A DNA stretch of 64,000 nucleotides from Phycomyces nitens (lineage: Eukaryota; Mucoromycota; Mucoromycetes; Mucorales; Phycomycetaceae). The stretch's first letter is position 1. Each line of letters starts with the position of its first letter. Shown one piece after another: positions 1 to 10,726 of the stretch. A model generated the notes under the pieces. That model did no database searches and had not been told where the DNA came from. It saw only the letters and a list, made by a program, of their open reading frames with translations. Both the position numbers and the translations under genes were made by a program. The stretch covers positions 1,054,001 to 1,118,000 of the forward strand of contig JAHRBC010000003.1 of NCBI GenBank assembly GCA_022702545.1. The letters run 5' to 3'.

Positions 1-560
1 ATACAATATTCATGGTACATTATCTGGGTATCTCACTTCCCTTTTTTTAAATTTCCGTGTCTACACCGTGAGCCATAGTTTCTTCCTATCGATAGCCTTG
101 TGGGTGTCTGAGGTTGGCAAGTACATCTTCTCTGTCCTTTTTTTTCAACGGCCTTGTGGAATCTAGAAGAACAAGTGGGTTAGGAGTTTTATTCTACGCA
201 TTTATTTCTCAAGAGTATATAGTATTGCCGTTTGTAGACACCAAGCTGGCATACATTATAGCTTGGAAAGCAAGAAAGAAATAAAGGAAAATGACTTACC
301 GGAGGAATGTTTCTTAGGAAATTGTACTTACATGAAAGAGAGGGATGCAGTTTGGTAAGAGAGTAAGGGTCATTTAAATAATTAATTTTGTTGGAATGTG
401 AAAAGGGAGCCAGGGAGACGAAGTTTTTAAGTGACGTCTACACGTACATATTATCTATTATACATTGGATTCTTGACCAAGGTAATAAATTGACCGGTAT
501 ATACTGGAAAATATTATTATAAAACAAAATGCCTGTAAGATAGAGTCAAAGAAGAGTCCT
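1..560. repeat. Left end of duplicated segment, copy A
   Basis: This AT-rich stretch is nearly identical in sequence and order to 15746-16305, with only scattered substitutions and small indels. It begins at the window edge, so the true left limit of copy A is not visible. No reading frame of interest is seen. Homology to the other copy stops near 555-560: copy A continues into unique AT-rich DNA and the LTR-like element, whereas copy B continues into a Tc1-like transposon. Confidence 0.85.
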
Positions 561-1096
561 GAAGATATATTGTCTGCACGGGATTTGTCTTGATAAAGAT
601 TTTGGATAATATTATACTCGCCTTATAGATAATATACCACAATAACACGGCACTACCATCATAATATTAATTAAAGTGTAGTATTAATAGAGTTACAATA
701 ATGTGCTCATATTGTATAATCTTTCGTAATAAGCTGCTAAAATGTATTCAAAGCATATCTTATATCTTGACCTTTCATAGTATTACACTGTGATGTGCTT
801 TGCCGCAGCGTATCTGGTTTTATTATTCAATAACAAGTGCTTGCATCTCTGTCACATATTAAAAAAATGGTTTTTTTATTCAAATAAAAAACCAAAAATA
901 AATTAAACAAGTATTAAAGCTGTAAAGTTCAAAAAGCTGAACTGTAATATCCCTGCAAGATACTCAATTCTACTTTAGTAGTAAATATAAAAATATCTGC
1001 AATGAGATTTCTTTGATATCTCATAGTTGCTAGCTTTTAAACATTATAGTACCTTTAATCTCTTGATGTAAATACATAAAAATAGTGACAAACCAT
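561..1096. other. Gene-free AT-rich DNA
   Basis: I see no gene here. The stretch is AT-rich with short A and T runs, has no counterpart in copy B of the duplication, and leads directly into the LTR-like element at 1097. Confidence 0.6.
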
Positions 1097-1698
1097 TGAG
1101 ACGGGCTGTGCTGGTTTATGTAATGAAGTGGTCCAAACGGTTAAAAGAAAAAGAGAATAAATATCGATCTCCTCTAACAACTCCTTAGTCCAAGTATTGG
1201 CAATCGGCAGCTTGTTCTCTTGAGAAAGATGTATAAAAAAAAAAGAGAGTAAATATAGATCTTCTATAACAACTCCTTAGCCCAAATATTGGCAATCGGC
1301 AGCTTGTTCTCTTGAGAAAGATATATAAAAGAAAAGAAGTGAAGTGTAAGGATATCGTTTATTGCTTTCATCATTTCGATGTTTATATAGATATTTCGAT
1401 AATAAATAATATAATATAATTAGTATGATATTACTAAGCTATTGTTAAAATGTTGGGATAGATCATGCTTCTTTGGATAGTTAATAATGAATAAGATAGA
1501 TAGGAATAGATAAATATTGTTGGGGTTCTTTGTTACAATCCTTATGATTTTCAATTGATTGCTGCGCCAGACGTAGCAATCATGTTCTTCCCAAGGTCAT
1601 TACTTAACCAATTTGTTTACATAATTGATACAGAAAGATTTGGGAAGATATGATATGTTTGGGCCAGCCGGAAATATGGAGCTACACACAACGTGTCA
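1097..1698 (+). mobile_element. Solo-LTR-like element, copy 1
   Basis: A 602-bp unit that starts TGAGACG and ends CGTGTCA, giving the TG...CA ends and short imperfect terminal inverted repeat expected of a long terminal repeat. It is repeated in inverted orientation at 14643-15248 with about 90% or better identity by eye. It contains a tandem duplication of about 85-90 bp at roughly 1150-1330 and TATA-like stretches. The right end abuts transposase-derived DNA at 1699. The flanking 4-mers (ccat and gcat) do not form a clean target site duplication, so this copy or its left flank is probably rearranged. I see no internal retroelement genes, so it would be a solo LTR. A non-autonomous element with short inverted termini is the alternative. 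Confidence 0.6.
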
Positions 1699-2470
1699 GC
1701 ATGGAGAATTGTCTTGTTGAAAGATGAGAGAGTCATCTTTCTTTCATATTCCAACTGGTATTTGAAGGGACCCAAAGTGTTTTAAAGTATGTTTTTGTAC
1801 CCCAAATGCTCCAGATTGCCATCGGCCCAACACCACCAGACAAGACGCATACCCAGATCATCACATATCTTCCACTACCTTGGATCCTGGGACATACACA
1901 GTCTATGCTGTACTTCTCTGACTGAGTACGCCAGACTCGTACCTTTTGCGCATTGGTAACAGCATGAATCTCAATTCATCACTCCAGATTACTCAATACC
2001 AGCGTTGATTCACCTTTTTGGTATGCTGGGCAAAGGCAATGCGGTTTCTGCGATGCTACTCACTGAGCCGTGGCTTATATCTAGCTATGCAAAACTTTAT
2101 ATGAAGAGTCTTTATGACAGCAAGTATATCTTTTCAAATTCACATGCATTATGTTGATCAACATATCCAAGGTGGCCGCCCGATCTTTTTTTTATCTCTC
2201 TGTGCAAAATGCGCAAGTCTTGTTCACCAAATATCCTTGAGGGCCCCTTGTTCCTGTGTATGATTGTCGTTCTAGTCTCTCTTTATCTTCACATTGTATT
2301 GTATACAGTACGGCGTGCTACATTATATCGCTCACAAACGGTCGAAACTTTTACTCCTGCCTCAAAAACACCAATAATCATTCCTCTGACTTCAATTGGG
2401 ATTTCCATTTGCTTGGGAACATTGTCAGAAATGTTTTATGAAAGCATGAATAGAATCGAATTAAAGATAA
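1699..2470 (-). pseudogene. Truncated Tc1/mariner-like transposase (copy A)
   Basis: This is the same sequence as 18262-19030 and, read on the minus strand, encodes the N-terminal and central part of a degraded Tc1-like transposase. Recognisable pieces include an arginine-rich segment like SERHRRNRIAFAQ and a glycine-rich segment IWVCVWSGGVGPMA. Several in-frame stops break it. Copy A begins abruptly inside the motif that reads FQQDNSPC in copy B. The C-terminal half, including the WPAYSPNLSPTENIW catalytic motif, is missing because the LTR-like element ends exactly there. Confidence 0.7.
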
Positions 2471-3205
2471 AAGGCTCTAAAAAAGAAAACAAACAGAAGT
2501 ATATGTATTTTATTTTCTTTTAAAAAACAAACTCGGGATGTCAAAGTTGTGCCATTCCGGAATCAACCCCATTGTATTTGACAAAAAATTACTTTATATT
2601 TATAAACACAAATTTAGCAATGTATACATTATTAAGTAACCTAGTGAGGCATATTACGATCCACCATTACCGTCTTATTTTACATGAATTGGTTAAATAT
2701 TCATCAAATTGTCTCAATTTTTCACTCACAAAAATCTTCAAGCACTGACCATTCGCTATTTGCACCGAAAGTGCATTTTCGATACCCTCTTACGAAATCC
2801 AGAGGACCCAAGACCAGTCTGAGAAATTTCAAAAATTTTGTTCTAAGTAAAGCTGTGCAGATTCGTAATGCAAGCCGATTGATGCTTATCCGACCGCACA
2901 CAAAGGCGTACTTGTATAGATATAGAGGATGTTGGAATAAGCGGAATTTGTAAAGAAGTGTATATAAAAAGAAATATGACTATTTGTACCACGCATACAA
3001 TGGATTTCAAGGATTTGAGATTGTCCAGATTATGACCATCTTTAGTTCCCTAGCTATTTGTTTCAAAAATAATTTCTGAGAATCAATGACATTATAAATA
3101 TCCCAATATTAACAATTTCTTTGGAGTTTTTCTATAGCAAGATTGTATACTAATAATTGTCAATGTGAAATATATAAGATGTTTCAAAATAATTTATTTG
3201 TGATG
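2471..3205. other. Duplicated DNA without a convincing gene
   Basis: This is part of the nearly identical duplication with 19031-19765. It holds a small open frame of 89 codons at 2684-2953 that differs by one residue from its twin, but the protein resembles nothing I know and shows no start context or splice context that would support it. Otherwise it is AT-rich spacer. Confidence 0.5.
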
Positions 3206-3700
3206 GTACATAGTCAAGTCAAGTCAAGTCAAGTCAATTTAAAGATGTTGGAAAATAATAGGGATTGTTTTTTTTTTGATTTTGATTTTGGGGTTTGATT
3301 TTGGGTATTCATTTTGATTTTTTTTTGCTTTTACTTTTACTTTTACTTTTACTTTTGCTTTTGCTTTTGCTTTTACTTTTGCTTTTACTTTTGCTTTTGC
3401 TTTTGATTTTGCTTTTGATTTTGATTTTTGGTTTTGATTTTTGGTTTTGATTTTGGGGTTTGATTTTGGGTATTCATTTTGATTTTTGGTTTTGGTTTTG
3501 GTTTTGATATTTTTTGATTTTGATTTTGATTTTGATTTTGATTTTGATTTTGATTTTGATTTTGATTTTGATTTTGATTTTGATTTTGATTTTGATTTTG
3601 ATTTTGATTTTGATTTTGATTTTGATTTTGATTTTGATTTTGATTTTGATTTTGATTTTGATTTTTGCTTTTGATTTTTGCTTTTGATTTTTGTTTTTGA
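3206..3700. repeat. Microsatellite block: (CAAGT)n, mixed (TTTTGC/TTTTAC)n, long (TTTTGA)n
   Basis: A short (AGTCA) pentamer run at about 3211-3237 is followed by mixed TTTTGC, TTTTAC and TTTTGA hexamers. A nearly pure TTTTGA array of about 25 units then covers roughly 3513-3665. The matching array in copy B (about 20067-20093) has only four or so units. Net length between the two blocks differs by 132 bp, which is 22 hexamers. Translating it gives long Lys-Ser, Lys-Ile or Asp-Phe runs; I regard these as artefacts of the hexamer. Confidence 0.95.
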
Positions 3701-4074
3701 TTTGGTTTTGTCCTTTGTCTTGGTCAATCTTCTTCTTCTGCTTCCATTCAATCCTCATCTTCCTGCATCGCAGCAGCTTGGTCTTCGGGCTCTGCCACCA
3801 CTCGGTCTTCCTGCACTGTCAAGGATCGGTCTTCCACTCTGTTCGATACTGGCCTTTGCACACGATTCAATGCTAGTCTTCTTGCGCCATTCGATTTAGG
3901 TCTTCTCTCTTTATCCAATCCAGGTCTTCTGCTTCATCCAACACAAAGTCTTCTCGCCTTGTTCGATCTTCGTTTGCTTTCTTTGTCCAATTTCATTTTT
4001 TTTTGAGTTTTATACTTGTCTTTTTACTTTGTTCATGTTCATTGTCAAATTTTAACGGATTCCGTACATTCATT

Positions 4075-4556
4075 TTTTTTTGTTTTTTGTTTTTTGTTTT
4101 TTTTTAAATGGTCGATAATTTGGAAACCAAGCCTCACAAGTGCCCTAGAGGAAAGACAATACATATATGTATTAGTACATGTTCTTCATCATAAATCACA
4201 AGAGATCAATAGGTACTTACAGTTCAAATTGTATAAAGGATGCTACCACCACTTTAACCATCGAAGGCGTCTTTCGAGAGATCTTCCTTCTTGCGGAGGG
4301 CGCCTTTTTTTTTAGCACTCCTCCTTTTTGTTTTTTGTTTTTTTTTAAATGGTCGATAATTTAGAAACCAAGCCTCACAAGGGCCCTAGAGGAAAGATAA
4401 TACATATATATATTAGTACATGTTCTTCATCATAAATCACAAGAGATCAATAGGTACTTACAGTTCAAATTGTGTAAAGGATGCTACCACCACTTTAACC
4501 ATCGAAGGCGTCTTTCGAGAGATCTTCCTTCTTGCGGAGGGCGCCTTTTTTTAGCA
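4075..4556. repeat. Direct tandem duplication, unit about 241 bp
   Basis: Two adjacent copies of a unit of about 241 bp. Each has a T-rich start, then AAATGGTCGATAATTT, and ends in GCGGAGGGCGCCTTTTTTT followed by AGCACTC. The two differ at a handful of positions. The same tandem pair is present in copy B at about 20497-20985, so the tandem duplication predates the larger segmental one. A poly-T run of about 30 follows at 4561-4593. Confidence 0.9.
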
Positions 4557-4560
4557 CTCT

Positions 4561-4594
<34 letters not shown>

Positions 4595-4599
4595 ATTGT

Positions 4600-5230
4600 T
4601 TGTAATTTCATTGCAATTCTTTGAATTAAACTCATAATTGGATTTGTAGCGAACGGCATTGATCTTGTCTTCAAACGCAGAAAGCAAACTTGGAATCGAA
4701 TTCGGAAATCCAACCTGGCATCAAACTCGGCATCGAACTTGGCTTTGAACTCGGAAATCCAACTTGACATCGAACTTTGCCTTTGGACTTTGCACCAAAC
4801 CACGCATCGGACCACACCAAACATTGCTTCGGACTTCACCTTGAGCCATACACTGGACTTTGCAACGGACATAGCACTGGACTTTGCATTAAACTTTGCA
4901 CTGGACTTGGACTTGAACTTGGCATTGGACTTTTGCAGGTATACATTTGAGATTTGGTTTTTGAAAGATTGGGATTTGGTTTTGGGAGATTGGGATTTGG
5001 TTCTTTTGACTTGACTTGTTTTGTTTTGTTTTTCTTTGTTTTTTTTGTTTTTCTTTTTTTTTTCTTTTTGGTTTGATTTGCTTTGACTTGACTTGACTTG
5101 ACTTGACTTGACTTGACTCGACTTGTTTTGTTTTTCTTTGTTTTTTTTTTTTGGTTGGTTTGATTTGGTTTGACTTGATTTGACTTGATTTGGCTTGACT
5201 TTAATTAGCCTGAGGTGACTTGAAAGATAT
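4600..5230. repeat. Degenerate short-period repeats (12-mer-like and ACTTG)
   Basis: From about 4685 to 4935 the strand is a degenerate run of roughly 12-nt units such as CTTGGCATCGAA and CTTTGCACTGGA. From about 4985 to 5215 it is rich in TTTTG and ACTTG units, including about six tandem ACTTG. A long Lys/Ser/Gln-rich frame on the minus strand (about 4495-5298) stays open in both duplicate copies because these repeats rarely create stops. I do not count it as a gene. Confidence 0.8.
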
Positions 5231-5291
5231 CTTGACTGGGGATCATAATCCTTGGCTGGATTTGTCATACTAAGAGAATATTGATAATGAG

Positions 5292-5935
5292 TATCCATGC
5301 TTGATTAGAGTTCGCCTTTTTATATTACCTTGACTAGGAGTCTGTGTCTATGATTTGGATTCCACCCTTTGGAATCGGCTTGGCAGTGGGTTAATACCCT
5401 TGCATTATATCGGTCTTCTGTAATAATATTGATGGTAAGTATTCAAGCTTTGCTAGAGCGAGCAGTTTAAAGCTACCTTGACCGTGGGTCTCTGCCTATG
5501 GTTTGGATTTCACCTTTTGGAACCGGTTTGACAGTGGGTCTATACCCTTCCTTGATTCCAGTCATCTGTAATCATTTTGACAGTGAGTATTCATGATTTT
5601 TCAGATCCATAGTTTTAACTTTACCTTACTGTGGGACTCTGTCCATGGTTTGGATTCCACTTTTTGGAATCTTCTTGACGGCAGGTCTTTTTCCTTGCTT
5701 GATCAGTCTTCTGTAATCGTAATGAAAATTAGTATTCATTATTGGTTAGAGCCATCGTTTAATATTACCTTGACTGTGGGACTATGTCCATGGGTTGGAT
5801 TCCACCCTTTGGAATCGGATTTGGAGTGGGTCTATACCCTTGCTTGCTTTCAGTCATCTATAATCATTTTGACAATGAGTATTTATAATTGGTTAGAGCC
5901 AGCGTTTTTACGTTACCTTGACTGAGAATATTTAT
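5292..5935. repeat. Tandem array, 147-bp unit, each with a hairpin
   Basis: Unit starts (TATTC/TATCC) lie at 5292, 5440, 5588, 5733 and 5880, so there are four full units of 148, 148, 145 and 147 bp plus a partial fifth. Units share CTTGACtGTGGG, TGGATTCCACCCTTTGGAATC and TCTTCTGTAATCAT-like blocks. The middle block is a perfect 7-bp stem, GATTCCA/TGGAATC, around a 5-nt loop in units 1, 3 and 4 (5358-5376, 5653-5671, 5798-5816). Unit 2 has one mismatch and a G-T pair. The array is conserved in copy B at about 21736-22379. Confidence 0.85.
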
Positions 5936-6420
5936 CATGGGTTGAGATTGACTTGCATTTCGGGGATCTCTTGTTGATCCCTGTTCATACACCGGCTGAG
6001 GTATGAACAGATTATATTCTTTGTTTTGTTGCCATGGATGATAGGACTTGACAGCCGGATTTTTTTCTTGATGTGAACGGGACAGACGGTACACGGGGCA
6101 ATACAATCCACCACTTCCACCACCTCCACCAGCAGGACCAGCAAAGCTACCAACAAAGGGAAAAGGGAACCACCAACAGAAGCCATGTGCCACTCGAGCG
6201 ATGCGTCCACCACAATGGGCTGGACAATCAACGGCAGACGGATGACCAGACTTGGTTGATCCAAGGCCCTATACAGGCACAAAGGCACTGTAAGTCTTTG
6301 GGCAAGAGAAGTACGACTAGCGTACTCAACGGCCTGCTGTTAGCAAGAACCATTCTTCACTCTCACTGGGATCCTCCAGATGGTGTCCTCTTGTAGTACA
6401 TAGGCCGGGATAAGGAAACT
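5936..6420. other. Duplicated unique-sequence segment; weak open frames only
   Basis: Non-repetitive and essentially identical to 22380-22864. A 109-codon minus-strand frame (5864-6193) would give a small protein with a Gly-rich run and aromatic N-terminus, and a 107-codon plus frame (6073-6396) overlaps it. Neither looks like a known family, and identity between the two copies is too high to test coding constraint. A gene cannot be excluded. Confidence 0.35.
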
Positions 6421-8855
6421 AAAAAACCATTTATGCAGTCAGTATCCACCATGGCATAAAATACAGTATAATAGAACAAATACTTATCTTAAAGGCTCTC
6501 CTTGATGCTGTCACAATCTTATGGATTTGAGGACAATACCATCTGGTGCCGTATCGCTGCTTGGGTTTACACTGTTCTGTTGGGAGTTCCCTCGTGGGTT
6601 GCTGGTAGCCTATAAAGTCCTGCCAGTGTCAGTGATGTTTGTATGAATTGTCTTACCCCTGATCGTCTTGATGTCCCGTATTGGATTTCTTGGTGAATCG
6701 GATTCTTCGTACTTGGCTTAGATTCTTGTCGAGGTCCAGGTATGCCTTTGCCACAGCCCAGCGAGATGGCGAGACTCTGGGCTGCTTTTTGTCATTTCCA
6801 TTTCCGTGATCTTGTAGTTGTTGTTTCTTGCTGTTGTATCAGGACTGGATTTGTTGCTTGATCTTGGGATTCTTGATCTGATTTCGATTTGACTTTGGCT
6901 TGAAGGTTTTGGAAAATGACAAAGGCATACCTGGACAGACTGGCAATGGAGTGGCAGCTCTACGTGACTTGAATGTTTCGTTTTTGTTTTTGCTGATGAT
7001 TTTGCTGATGATTTTGCTGATGATTTTGATTTGTTTTGTACTGTTGCTTTGTAGTGCTGTTTTGTACCATTGATTGTCATTATTGACTTGTACCGTTGAT
7101 TTTCATTGTTGACTTGTACTGTTGACTTGTACTGTTGGCTTGTGCTGTTGGCTTGTGCTGTTGGCTTGTATTGCTGTATCATTGGACTGTAGCGATTTGC
7201 ATGGCTTGCTTGATTGTTGCTGCTGCCATCTCCATTGCCAAGAATCTTGCGGGATGGATAAAGGTATGACCAATATCCATTTGGGACCAGTCTTGATTCG
7301 GTGTCTTGCTGGACTAGTCCCATGGCAGTTGCTTCTCCTTCACAGTTGCAAATACACACACCTTATCCTGGTCAGGGAATGTCTTGAGGTGTGTGTGTAT
7401 TTTTTGCAACTGCTATACGCAATCTGCTCTTGATGACAGTCGCAAGTGTATCCTGTTTGATCCGGCTCGTCGAATTTGAGGCGACAAGCCAGATCAGCTT
7501 GAATATACCCAAAAGAGGTATTCTTGAATTCAAGCGGCAGGTGTGGAAAACACTCTTGAAAGTCAATGACTTGTGCTTACTACTACCGACGAACAATACA
7601 TATTGTGAATGTGTAATTGTTCTTGCTTGCTTCCATGGACAGCATACTCGTGCGCTGCCTAATCACAATCCAAGTTTTGTTTGCCATCTCAGAGGACTGT
7701 GTGTTGCCCAGGCATGCAATTGTGCATTTCTTGTACCCAGACAACTATTTGGCTGTACACTTTCGGCTGTTTGGCCATACAATCTGCTGAGAACAGGTCT
7801 TCGCCTTTTATATCTCACGCGAAACCTTTCATCAGACACCTTCAAGACTTGTGGGTCCTATGCGCAGCCCGGATTTTTGAACCAAATTGAGTTCAAACGA
7901 GTCAATCCACAGACTCACAAAAGTCCACGCAAGAGAGACCAAACCCGACCAAAGGCTCGAAAGAGCCAGTCAGGAAACCAAGTCTATCAAGCTCAGATAC
8001 GTATGACCGGCAGATGTCAGAGGGACTGACATCCATGCTCCTTGATTCTATCGTACGCTGGTACTGTGGGAGGATATACCCGAGGACCTCGACAACACAG
8101 ACTCCCGCGGCCAGGAGAACCAAACCAGAGACCCAAAGAGTCTAAACCAGAAAACCAGAAAACCGAGTGGTTCGTACTATTGATAGAATCGTAGACCCAA
8201 GACCGTGACCAAGACCATGGGTGGGTGAAACTCGTCAAAGACCCTACGAACATGGGCAACTATAAATGACCATAGTTAGTAAAAAAGTCAATGGGCAACA
8301 ATGAATCAAATATATAAAAAAACAATCCTTACCTTTGAGAGAATCCAAACATCGCTACCACAACTTTCGGATATATCAAGACGATGCATATAGGCGAGCG
8401 TGAGGGACCACAACTCAAACCAGCACCTCCTAATACACCGACGTAAACAACTCCACGTTTACCTTCCCTTTACTATCCAAATTATGCCAAGGATTCAGAA
8501 ACATGCAAACATGTAGGCACGGTATCAATTTCCATTGAAACAGATAGACTGGCCAGTTTGAATCATCACTATCCAAGATAAGGACTCGGCCCCAAACAAG
8601 CAGGCGGAACATGGTGTCAATCTCAGAGAGACAGATAAACCAGACCTTTGAATCTGCGAGCAATTGGGACCGAACGTAAAGGGGTTCCTCCATTGGTGCG
8701 TCAAAGATTTCTCCTGGGAGGACCCATGAGGAGATTTATCAAGGAGCTCCGTAGAAGAACCTGACTGTTCTCAAACGCCTCAAACTCGGCGAGAACCTCG
8801 GTTGGAACCTCGGCATCGTCGGAAGAACCAGTCAGCCGCGCCTCGTCGTCAGGAA
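6421..8855. other. Diverged part of copy A, no supported gene
   Basis: Homology to copy B continues here but falls off sharply from about 6515 onward. Recognisable matched islands include the CAGCCCAGCGAGATGGCGAGACT block at about 6757 and 23200, and the block near 8460 against 24918. A 13-bp tandem repeat (GTACTGTTGACTT-like, about five units) sits at about 7110-7180. Open frames of up to about 210 codons occur on both strands but have biased, unconserved translations, and the matching frames in copy B are different. I therefore do not call a gene. Part of it may be the 3' region of the minus-strand gene at 9056. Confidence 0.5.
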
Positions 8856-9055
8856 CTACAACGGGCCTTGATGCATTGTCCGGCTTGGGGGCACACCGAA
8901 CAATCCTGGGAGCTTCGGGACGTTATACGACCCAAACTCACACTTCTGAGCCATGCCAGCGCCAAAGACAAAGGCAGGAGCAGAAGGTTTGTTCGGGACA
9001 TCCTTCGAACCCTGGGCGTCACCAGCGCCAAAAACGAATACCGGTCTGGGAGCCT
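8856..9055 (-). pseudogene. Possible frameshifted C-terminal tail of the 9056-10726 gene
   Basis: Directly after the stop of the upstream long frame, a different minus-strand frame stays open for 67 codons. It carries two similar motifs, PRPVFVFGAGDAQ and APAFVFGAGMAQ, with Pro/Lys-rich linkers. The paralogue in copy B ends in comparable repeats (QFKAPFPVKGK and QFKVPFPVKAK), so this stretch may be the old C-terminus separated by a frameshift near 9056-9070. A small unseen intron is the other explanation. Confidence 0.4.
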
Positions 9056-10726
9056 TCACGGTCTGTTCTTGGCTAGGGAAGGCTCGGCATCCTCAGACTT
9101 CTGTCCTCGGACCTCCCTCTCTTCCCCCTTCGCATCACCTACAGCTTGTTGCGGGACACAAGCTGGGATTTCGTTCGTATTGAGCTTTTCACCTGTAGGA
9201 GAGGAGCACTCCATGGCAGGAACAGTGAGCTCTTTGCTGTCGGTAACGGGACAATCAGTGAAATCAAAGTAATTGTCCCAGTTATCTTCTTCGGTCTCTT
9301 GGCGACCATCGAACCCTCTTTCGAAACCTGGGATCGCCTCAACAGTGGCTTCTGCCACAACAGCACTGTTTGGTTCATCGTCCATGACACTGGCAGTGGA
9401 GGCACCAGCGTCAATACCAGAAAACTCGGGGCTATCGACTTTGATTGGCTCTGTTCCCAAGCTTCCGTTCATCTCCAATCCCAGAAATTCGACTGTGGGA
9501 CTGGCATCAATCAACTCCAAAGGAGCGTCAATCTGGGGCACGAAGCCCTGAATCGCCTCTTGTCCAAAGACAAAAGGGTTTCCAACCAGTCCGGAATACT
9601 GAAGACCCATTTCCGTATCCTGAATAGGGCCTTGGATAGCCTCCTGCCCAAGGACAAGAGGTTCTCCAATAGGTTCCCCATAATAGAAAGGAATGACATC
9701 AACAGCGATTCCTTCCATGCCGATTCCAGTCTCAGAGAATGGACTGTCGCTTACATCATTGATTGACAATGACTCTAGACGAGACACCAGGTCGGCAATC
9801 TCGCCCTCGGTCACCTCCCAACCGGAAGCTGGAAAGCCTGCAACCAATGACGAACAAGGCAGGCTCTCGACAAAAGACCCATCATCAGAAGAATCAGAGT
9901 CATGAGACTCCTCATCCTCAACAGATGAGCCCATGTAGTCTCGATACACATCAGGTACTATGCCGGCCTCATTGGGTACATCGTGTCTGTCATCTCCTTT
10001 GGCAGCGGTGGACACCACTTGAGAAGAGTCGTTGACAAACTCGGCAGGGGGTCCTTGCTTCCAAGTCTCCCCTGAGAACAGCTCATCTGATTCGTCGACC
10101 ATGTAGGTCTTCTTCAGCCAATTGTTCTTAAAAGGTCTTGCGACCTCCCCTTCCCAATCAAAGGCTACAGCCCCTGGACGGTCAAAGGAGGCGAAGCGAG
10201 CAGCCTCGCCCAAAGAAGTATCACGATGAGCTGGAATGCCCACCGATCGCTTGTGCTTGGGACCTGTGAACATTCTCAACGTGCCCCTGTTGAGTTCGTT
10301 TGGAAGCTGTTCTCGAACTTCTTCCATGGTAGTTGGAAGGTGAATTCCAACACTTCCAGAATCAATTGCCTCAAGAATAAGGCTCTCGAAAGGCGTGAGG
10401 GCCGGGATACGTCTCTTGGGCTCGTCCACCGAGACACCTGAGCGATCTCCCTCTGAAAGTGCACTCAGAGAGTCTGGCACAAGGCCAGCGGTCTTCTCCC
10501 CCACCACACCACAGATCCATTCGACTGAGTCCTGGTCGTCGTCGAATAGCACTGGAGAGTAGTCTAAACCCATGTCGTCTGCGGAAAGACGACGGAGAGC
10601 AGAGAGGACTGTGTCAAAGACACACGCGAGCGGAGAAGCAAGTACGACTACGGGATGTAGCGTAAAGAGGAAGCGGAAGGCAAGACGGATTGTCTGCAAA
10701 ACGGTAGAGTAAGCGTTACAAGTCAT
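9056..10726 (-). CDS. Acidic low-complexity protein with N-terminal signal/anchor, paralogue A (556 aa)
   Basis: I do not recognise this protein. It is a single uninterrupted frame of 556 codons from an ATG, the longest in the copy A region. Residues about 12-38 are hydrophobic (IRLAFRFLF...VVVLASP), consistent with a signal peptide or membrane anchor, with a plausible cleavage before SPLAC. The rest is acidic and Ser/Asp/Glu-rich, with an internal near-repeat (EPLVLGQEAIQGPI and NPFVFGQEAIQGFV) around residues 360-400. Copy B carries a paralogue at 25364-27286. The two share the N-terminal plan (LQT, hydrophobic stretch, ASPL, basic pair, FDDD) and a CVPQQ motif near the C-terminal side, but little else by eye. 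The C-terminus seems to end early relative to the paralogue. Secretion is inferred from the N-terminus only. Confidence 0.6.
   Translation of the reverse strand: MTCNAYSTVLQTIRLAFRFLFTLHPVVVLASPLACVFDTVLSALRRLSADDMGLDYSPVLFDDDQDSVEWICGVVGEKTAGLVPDSLSALSEGDRSGVSVDEPKRRIPALTPFESLILEAIDSGSVGIHLPTTMEEVREQLPNELNRGTLRMFTGPKHKRSVGIPAHRDTSLGEAARFASFDRPGAVAFDWEGEVARPFKNNWLKKTYMVDESDELFSGETWKQGPPAEFVNDSSQVVSTAAKGDDRHDVPNEAGIVPDVYRDYMGSSVEDEESHDSDSSDDGSFVESLPCSSLVAGFPASGWEVTEGEIADLVSRLESLSINDVSDSPFSETGIGMEGIAVDVIPFYYGEPIGEPLVLGQEAIQGPIQDTEMGLQYSGLVGNPFVFGQEAIQGFVPQIDAPLELIDASPTVEFLGLEMNGSLGTEPIKVDSPEFSGIDAGASTASVMDDEPNSAVVAEATVEAIPGFERGFDGRQETEEDNWDNYFDFTDCPVTDSKELTVPAMECSSPTGEKLNTNEIPACVPQQAVGDAKGEEREVRGQKSEDAEPSLAKNRP

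Noticed and set aside
2209..2523. 104-aa plus-strand frame identical in both copies (18769-19083)
   Set aside because: It lies antisense to the N-terminal part of a degraded Tc1-like transposase and has a chance membrane-like composition. Identity reflects the duplication.
3239..3758. Long Lys-Ser, Lys-Ile and Asp-Phe repeat proteins on both strands
   Set aside because: They are translations of TTTTGA/TTTTGC hexamers, which are open in several frames on both strands. The array length differs by 22 units in the duplicate copy.
4495..5298. 267-aa Lys/Ser/Gln-rich frame (and its 254-aa twin at 20978-21742)
   Set aside because: It runs through poly-T, ACTTG and 12-mer repeats that lack stops. 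There is no domain and no start or splice context, and its openness in both copies is explained by recent sequence identity.
5864..6193. 109-aa frame with a poly-Gly run
   Set aside because: Kept only as a note in the gap entry: there is no homolog, two overlapping frames on opposite strands are equally open, and near-identity of the copies gives no information on constraint.
7391..8029. 212-aa plus-strand frame
   Set aside because: The homologous DNA in copy B does not keep this frame, the composition is Cys/Arg-biased and no family is recognised.
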